From: Oopsacas minuta
Taxonomy: Eukaryota; Porifera; Hexactinellida; Lyssacinosida; Leucopsacidae
NCBI GenBank assembly: GCA_024704765.1
Contig: JAKMXF010000358.1
Span: forward strand, 62,001 to 126,000
Length of the DNA stretch: 64,000 bases
Direction: 5' to 3'
The position numbers and the translations under genes are program-made. The notes under the pieces were generated by a model that saw only the letters and a list, made by a program, of their open reading frames with translations, searched no databases and had not been told where the DNA came from. Positions 58,539-64,000 of the stretch are shown here, piece after piece; positions within the stretch are counted from its first letter, which is position 1, and each line of letters opens with the position of its first letter.

Positions 58539-60712
58539 ATGGCAGAAAACACGCGTAGTAAAGTATTTCATCCTATTTTTGGCTATCCAGGACCCATTCC
58601 AGAAAATCAACTTCCAACAAAACTAGATCTATACAATCATTATAGAATGCTTAGAAATGAAGATTCTAAATCAACTAGAGATGATATAGCGAAAGAACTA
58701 ACTGAAGTATTAGTGCGTATCTATAATTTGGCTTCCATACCCACTATATCAGAGCTCAAAATAAAACAGTACATCAATTCTGATATTATTGAGAAAGCTA
58801 AATACTACGGAAAAAGTATCCAAAACAAACAACAACCTGACCGTATACAGCCTATTATTTCCGAATTCAATGTCTTGTTCGATGTCTCAAGTTGCAAATG
58901 CCTAATTCAGGAAGGTAAATGTTTTTGCTCTCTTGATAAAAAGATACCACGCCGTGAGTGGCCATTTCTCTTTGATCAGCGAAACGCTCGAAAATTATTT
59001 ATATCCAGCTTGGATTGCATGACAACCTCTAAAAATTTTGTTAAACAAAAAAGAAAAGAGGCACAATATGAAAGAGAAAAAAGGGAAATGAAGAGATTAC
59101 ATGCAGTTCAACCTTCGCAAGAATTTATAGAATGTGACTTTGAAGAGTTTGAATCTTTTGACTCGAGTACATCTAATACTCACAAGTATACACGTAATCA
59201 TAATCAATTACGAAATTTAGCCATAATGTGTGATAGATATCAAATTAGCGATCGGGCAGGCGCAGCTATAGCTAACGCAGTACTGCAGGATTACGGTATT
59301 ATCACACCGGAAGAAGATAGTCAAATTATTGATAGAAACAAACTCCGTAGATCTAGATTCTCTGTGAGAAAGGAATTGGCTAATGAGGCTCACGAAACTA
59401 TCAATGATATATCTGCAATATATTTTGATGGCCGTAAAGATCAAACTCGAGTACTGGTAGAAAGAGAAGATGGACATTTGCAACAGGATACTGCAAATGA
59501 AGAACATTATACTGTCTTATCTGAACCGGGGAATCAGTATGTTGCCCATATAACACCAAGTTCTGGTAAAGCCAAAGATATAGCAAAGGAATTGACTGAT
59601 CTTTGCAGGGAGCGTAATTCAAATTTAATGGCGGTTGGAGCTGATGGAGCTCGTGTTAACACTGGAATCTACAATGGGTGTATTAGATTACTTGAACTAG
59701 AGTTCACAAAACCACTCCACTGGTTTATTTGCCAATTACATGGTAATGAACTTCCATTGAGGCATCTCTTTCAAATAATAGATGGAAAAACCAGTGGACC
59801 GAATTCTTTTAAAGGAGTAATTGGTAAAGAACTTAATTGTGATTTTACTTGCAAACCAATTGCAGCGTATCATCCTTTATGCGGTAAAACTCAACTTATT
59901 GATTGCGATATTCTCAAGAATTTAAATAAAGATCAGAAATATCTATATAATATCTGCCATGCAGTTCAGACTGGTATTTGCTCATCTGAACTGGCATCGA
60001 TGCAACCTGGTCCTTTAATAATGCTAGATGGACAACACTGGCCAACAGATTACTTAGGTCGTACATTTCTACGATACATCCCACACCTGAATTATCCCGA
60101 CTTGTCAATTTTATCGTCAATTATTATGCACCAGTTTGGTTTAGAATCAAGAGTAACCCGATTTGCACAGATGGACCTAAAAATATGTTTTTTGCGATAT
60201 CTTTGCTACGAGATCTACCGGAGTCTGACCAAGAAGTAATTTGCGATGTGATACAGAGAAACTCATATTTTTGTCATCCAGAAAATCTCTTGTTATCGAT
60301 GCTTGCAGATAATGATGAACAAATTAGACAAAAGGCAGTGAAGACTATTTTAGATATCCGAATTAACAGTTCATCATTTAGACCGATTGAAATTCGCCCA
60401 TTTAATCTTCCTTCAATTAGGTTCACTGCTGAAACATATATGGATATGATTGATTGGGAAACCTCTTTTATCACAGAACCGCCTTTTACAAGATACCTCT
60501 CAAAAGAAGTACTAATTAATTGTGTACGTACTCCACTAGAAATTCCAGCATATCCATGTCATACACAAGCTGTTGAAAGAACTATTCAATTAGTCACTAA
60601 AAGTTCGTGTTCAGTAACAGGAGAAGATGCGAGACATGGATTAATTCTTTCAACCCTAACATCAAGAGAAAAAATGCCCGCATTTGAGTCAAAGAAAGAT
60701 TATGCATGTTAA
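58539..60712 (+). CDS. Transposase of the long-TIR hAT-like element, one frame break
   Basis: ATG 58539 opens 566 residues; the homology continues from about 60185 in the next frame to 60712. The break lies in an A run near 60179-60183 (cctaaaaatatg), so one A is probably missing, in nature or in the assembly. Features: Cys cluster CKCLIQEGKCFC (119-130), basic coiled stretch (about 167-187), YFDGRKD (D297, likely first catalytic Asp), VGADGARVNTGIYNG (D369, likely second), WFICQLHGNELPLRHLF (C398-x-x-H401, as after the second Asp in hAT), a cysteine-containing middle, and in the second frame YPCHTQAVERTIQLVT (candidate catalytic Glu) with the tail SREKMPAFESKKDY. I have seen this protein type as uncharacterised in invertebrate genomes but cannot attach a published family name. 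Confidence 0.82.
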
Positions 60713-60767
60713 ATATACTTGATATAACATAATTGAATCATTTACCACGATAGATAAAAAAGCTAAT

Positions 60768-61137
60768 AATTTTCAAATAATCGGAAAAAAAGGGGGGTGG
60801 GTAATAATATTAGGGTATGATAGAATATGCAAAAAAAATCTTGATAACTTGAGTATCCTTGGACATAGAAATTCGATTAATATACCATTCAATAGCAAAT
60901 ATGCGACTTACTATTACCAAATAATATATATAAAGGGGCTAAGTCAAAGGAATTTGAAAATTCGGACAATATAAAATCAATTTTGCGAAAGTGACACAGC
61001 AAAAATATAAAACCGCAAGGGTCAAATCGAAATATTTTTCAAATTTAAGTCTCGCATTTTCCTAGAAAATGGTAGAGGAAACTTTTCCCTTAGATAGAAG
61101 TTGAACCGACGATTTATACTTTTCTTGTTCCGGCCTA
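60768..61137 (-). repeat. Right terminal inverted repeat, 370 bp
   Basis: Inverted copy of 57931-58299, ending ttccggccta before the 8-bp duplication gcctatag. Confidence 0.9.
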
Positions 61138-61390
61138 GCCTATAGTGCTCTAAGAATATGTATAATTCATTATGAGGATAGAGATCTTATGTAGCAACAT
61201 GCAAACTATGTATTAGCGTCAATACTTGTGATTACTTTTGAAATTTTGTGTCTTAAACGTCTTAATATGAAAAATGTTTTACCCACCCATAAATTTTGTA
61301 TTCAATGTTGATAATATATAATAATTATTGTAAATATTTTCGTTTCTTCCAATTACTGCAATATTTGTACCGCATCATCACATATTCAAC

Positions 61391-61547
61391 ATGACATGCC
61401 TAGTACCTGGTTGTAAGTCGAATTATCACAGTCAAGGTGATTCATATGTGCCTACTTTTTCCTTTCCTACTGATGTTGAAACTCGTGAAAAGTGGTTTCG
61501 AGCGATCCCTCGACCGAAAGGAGACTATGAGGAGAATAAACGATTTT
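61391..61547 (+). CDS. THAP-type zinc-finger protein, N-terminus only (runs into gap)
   Basis: ATG 61391 gives MTCLVPGCKSNYHSQGD, then FSFPTDVETREKWFRAIPR, the start of a THAP (C2CH) DNA-binding domain: C-x4-C, the F-P-x-D region and the invariant Trp (KWFRAI). The second half (C-x2-H and AVPTIF-like box) would lie in the N gap. THAP domains occur in cellular DNA-binding proteins and in P-element-type transposases; which this is cannot be told. Confidence 0.75.
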
Positions 61548-61836
61548 NNNNNNNNNNNNNNNNNNNNNNNNNNNNNNNNNNNNNNNNNNNNNNNNNNNNN
61601 NNNNNNNNNNNNNNNNNNNNNNNNNNNNNNNNNNNNNNNNNNNNNNNNNNNNNNNNNNNNNNNNNNNNNNNNNNNNNNNNNNNNNNNNNNNNNNNNNNNN
61701 NNNNNNNNNNNNNNNNNNNNNNNNNNNNNNNNNNNNNNNNNNNNNNNNNNNNNNNNNNNNNNNNNNNNNNNNNNNNNNNNNNNNNNNNNNNNNNNNNNNN
61801 NNNNNNNNNNNNNNNNNNNNNNNNNNNNNNNNNNNN
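61548..61836. other. Assembly gap (N)
   Basis: 289 undetermined bases. Confidence 1.
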
Positions 61837-62216
61837 GACCATATTTTAGCACTTGATCTCTTATTCCGACAACAGAACTTGGTAGTGATTGTCCTAGTGC
61901 AGCAAGAGATTTTCTCAAGTCCATTGATGTAGTATATATATTAAATGAAAGCCCATCGCAAGCTGTCATCCTGGCTAAAACAGCTGGTAGGCTAGCGTCG
62001 TTCATGTAATAATCTAATTTCCTAACCGCACAAGTATTTGAGATAGCACTTTCTTCATTATTTGAGCGTTTCAATAAATCAATTTGGTGCTGTGATTTAA
62101 GATGATTGTGTAGCCCCTTTGTTGATCCCCCTTCGCATTTAAGTACCTTTTTACAGAATTACACTGAGCTACTTTCCCACATACCAAGCGCTTAAAATGG
62201 TTCCAAATTTTGGATC
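61837..62216 (-). pseudogene. hAT transposase N-terminal part with BED zinc finger (cut by gap)
   Basis: Minus strand from about 62216: SKIWNHFKRLVCGKVAQCNS then KVLKCEGGSTKGLHNHLKSQ, a BED finger (W-x-HF, GGSTK.L..HLK..H); then AVRKLDYYMNDASLPAVLAR and ACDGLSFNIYTTSMDLRKSL, the hAT region before the catalytic core (compare 'DGL.FN....S..LR..L'). It runs into the N gap from the right, opposite in strand to the THAP frame on the other side. Confidence 0.72.
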
Positions 62217-64000
62217 CTGCAAGCTCTTGAAACATAACTTTTCCAGCCATTCAAGGTACGATATAACGACAATGCAACAAATACGATTTAGAATGAAATT
62301 GAGGCTTTTCGGACGATTGACCTTATATTTGAAGTTTGAATGGCTAGAATGGTTGAGTGGTACCTTACAAGTTTGCTTGAATTCTCTGACTTGTTAAGCA
62401 TTTATTAATTTTGGTGTCTTATTCATTTGAAAACATATTTCATTCAATATTAACAATACGAAACTAATTAAATCACTAAATCATTTCAACGCAATTATAC
62501 AAATGTACATAATGATCATAGAGCATGTCAATATGCAATCAAGAAGATATCCCGGGATTGAAGAAACAATCTCGGGAATTAGTCCTGAAACAATAACTTT
62601 CGGGATCCCGGGATTAAAAACATTATCTGGTACTTGCGAACACCCTATTCATAATCTTATGTCCTCCCCTTGAATGCCCACTCCTATGATGTTCCTTTGG
62701 TGATCGTTGTAGAGAACTCATCATTTTACATTCGGGAAACTTAGGTTACACCTTCAAACAAAATTCCTGAATAATGATTCAGGACAATAAACATGCGCGC
62801 TATTTTTGTAACTTTGAATTAGTGTTTATCATAGTATTGTTGCTCTTGAAAATGAATTTTTCTGGTACGGTACCCTCAGGACTGGGGTTGGTTAACCGAA
62901 TTCAGGCGGCGGTTAAAGCCATTTCAATAATAGCGGTTGACTGGTTAACTGCTGGAATTATTCTTTGATATGATCCATGCTGTTTGGTGACAATAATTGT
63001 AAACACCAATGCATTGCTGTTATATATGCATTCGTGATGCGATTATATCATCCAAAACGATTGAAATTGAGAATACGGACCAAAAATGTAACATTTAAAA
63101 ACACCGAACTAGCAAAATTCGTGTGTATAAATTTCGTACCTCTAAAACCCTTAGGAACACTCAATATATTGACAGGGTTGCCGTTGGGGATTCACATGGA
63201 ATGGGAATTCTGTTCTTTCTGCGGCAATTTCGATATTAAAATCTCATTTGTGCGCGAAATGTGAGATATATCAGGTATAATCCCCATGTTCTTAGTATAT
63301 TAGGCAGGGCTCTCAAGTGTCAGCCTGAAAATTCTTGAAATTGGGAGACGATAAATCTCATGATTCTCTCGTGAGATGTACTAGTTGGTATTAGTTTTCG
63401 ATGAAATGATAAAATGAATCTCTAGTCAATATTGACCCAATATCGTGGTAGTTGAGACAGTGTCATAGTTGAGAGCCCAGCATTAGGATGCGCGAAATTC
63501 ATCATACTTAGTTTGCGGGATTCCTAACTGAAGGCAGAAACACTGGATTGACATATGGAAAACCTTCGGAAAAACCCATGGGAATTCCCACAGAAACCCT
63601 GTTTGAATCGGATAGGAATAGCAATTGAAATTTTTGTCTATTGGATATTTTATATTATGGACATCTCGAATATTGTTTATTTGCTCTAAATATTAATAAT
63701 ACATGCTCACTCAGGTGAAATCAATCGATGTATTATCGTAATATGGAGGAAGAAAAATTAGGTTGATGCAGTATTCTTAATAATAATTGAAGCAGAATAA
63801 TAGAATATGAAAATAATGAATGAATATAATACGTCATCGGCGTAGGCAACGGTAGGGTTGGTAGGACTATTGCCCTACCAATAATTTTGCTCTCTCCATG
63901 GGACTAATAGAAAAGCATTGCTGGCCCTACCAATACTGTCATCATGACTCCAAGGCCCTACCAATCCACATCCCGAGTCTACACCCCTGTACGTTGTTAA
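62217..64000. other. Gene-poor terminal stretch with MITE-like pairs
   Basis: No gene. cagggttgccgttggggatt (63174) and cccacagaaaccctg (ending about 63602) form a possible hAT-type inverted pair, with another pair, cagggctctcaag (63308) and ttgagagccca (63470), inside it and ttagg on both its sides. 63840-63980 (gtagggttggtagg, ccctaccaat repeated four times) is a dispersed repeat related to 37863-37910. 62545-62615 has repeated cccgggatt words. Confidence 0.5.

Larger units (their letters stand above)
57931..61137 (+). mobile_element. hAT-like transposon, 3.2 kb, with about 370-bp TIRs and perfect 8-bp target duplication
   Basis: Left TIR 57931-58299 and right TIR 60768-61137 are nearly identical inverted copies. 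Ends read TAGGCCGGATCGAGAAAAG and TAGGCCGGAACAAGAAAAG. Flanks are gcctatag at 57923-57930 and again at 61138-61145. Inside is one transposase gene in two overlapping frames. TIR near-identity and a perfect duplication indicate a recent insertion. Superfamily: the 8-bp duplication and transposase motifs point to hAT-like, but hAT elements normally have TIRs of only tens of bases. Confidence 0.9.

Overview
The window is AT-rich eukaryotic DNA, almost certainly from an invertebrate animal. It carries recognisable animal genes: RAD51, an SRA1-like protein, the mitochondrial insertase COX18, a GIGYF-type GYF-domain protein and a TOX4-like protein. Four of these five read as one uninterrupted exon, so the genome looks intron-poor. 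I cannot name the lineage. There is one assembly gap of N at 61548-61836.

Layout. 0-1 kb: decayed ZMYM1-type hAT transposase broken by a short hAT-type insertion. 1.4-6.3 kb: a compact plus-strand gene group, RAD51, SRA1-like, COX18. 6.4-14.6 kb: transposon block with a palindromic MITE, a complete Transib element (relative of RAG1) with 5-bp target duplications, a 2.2-kb long-TIR element with 9-bp target duplications, a decayed 2-oxoglutarate/Fe(II) oxygenase and a fold-back. 15.3-18.3 kb: GIGYF-like gene, apparently in at least two coding pieces. 18.3-51.9 kb: long gene-poor stretch of inverted repeats, MITEs, a hidden MULE transposase relic, two hAT relics, a mariner with both ends, a nested stack of fold-backs and a recurring GC-rich module. 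51.9-53.3 kb: TOX4-like gene. 55.7-57.6 kb: integrase-tail relic and a DD37D mariner-type transposase. 57.9-61.1 kb: a 3.2-kb hAT-like element with about 370-bp terminal inverted repeats and a perfect 8-bp target duplication. 61.4-62.2 kb: a THAP-domain start, the gap, and a BED-finger hAT fragment. The rest is repeats.

The host genes do not form a pathway: RAD51 acts in recombinational repair, COX18 in mitochondrial membrane insertion, GIGYF in translational repression, TOX4 in chromatin/phosphatase complexes, and SRA1 in poorly defined RNA and nuclear-receptor biology. The mobile fraction consists, as far as I can see, only of cut-and-paste DNA transposons and their short derivatives; I saw no LINE or LTR protein motifs. 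Element boundaries were found by reading inverted ends and target duplications directly; family names rest on remembered family motifs, not on a database search.
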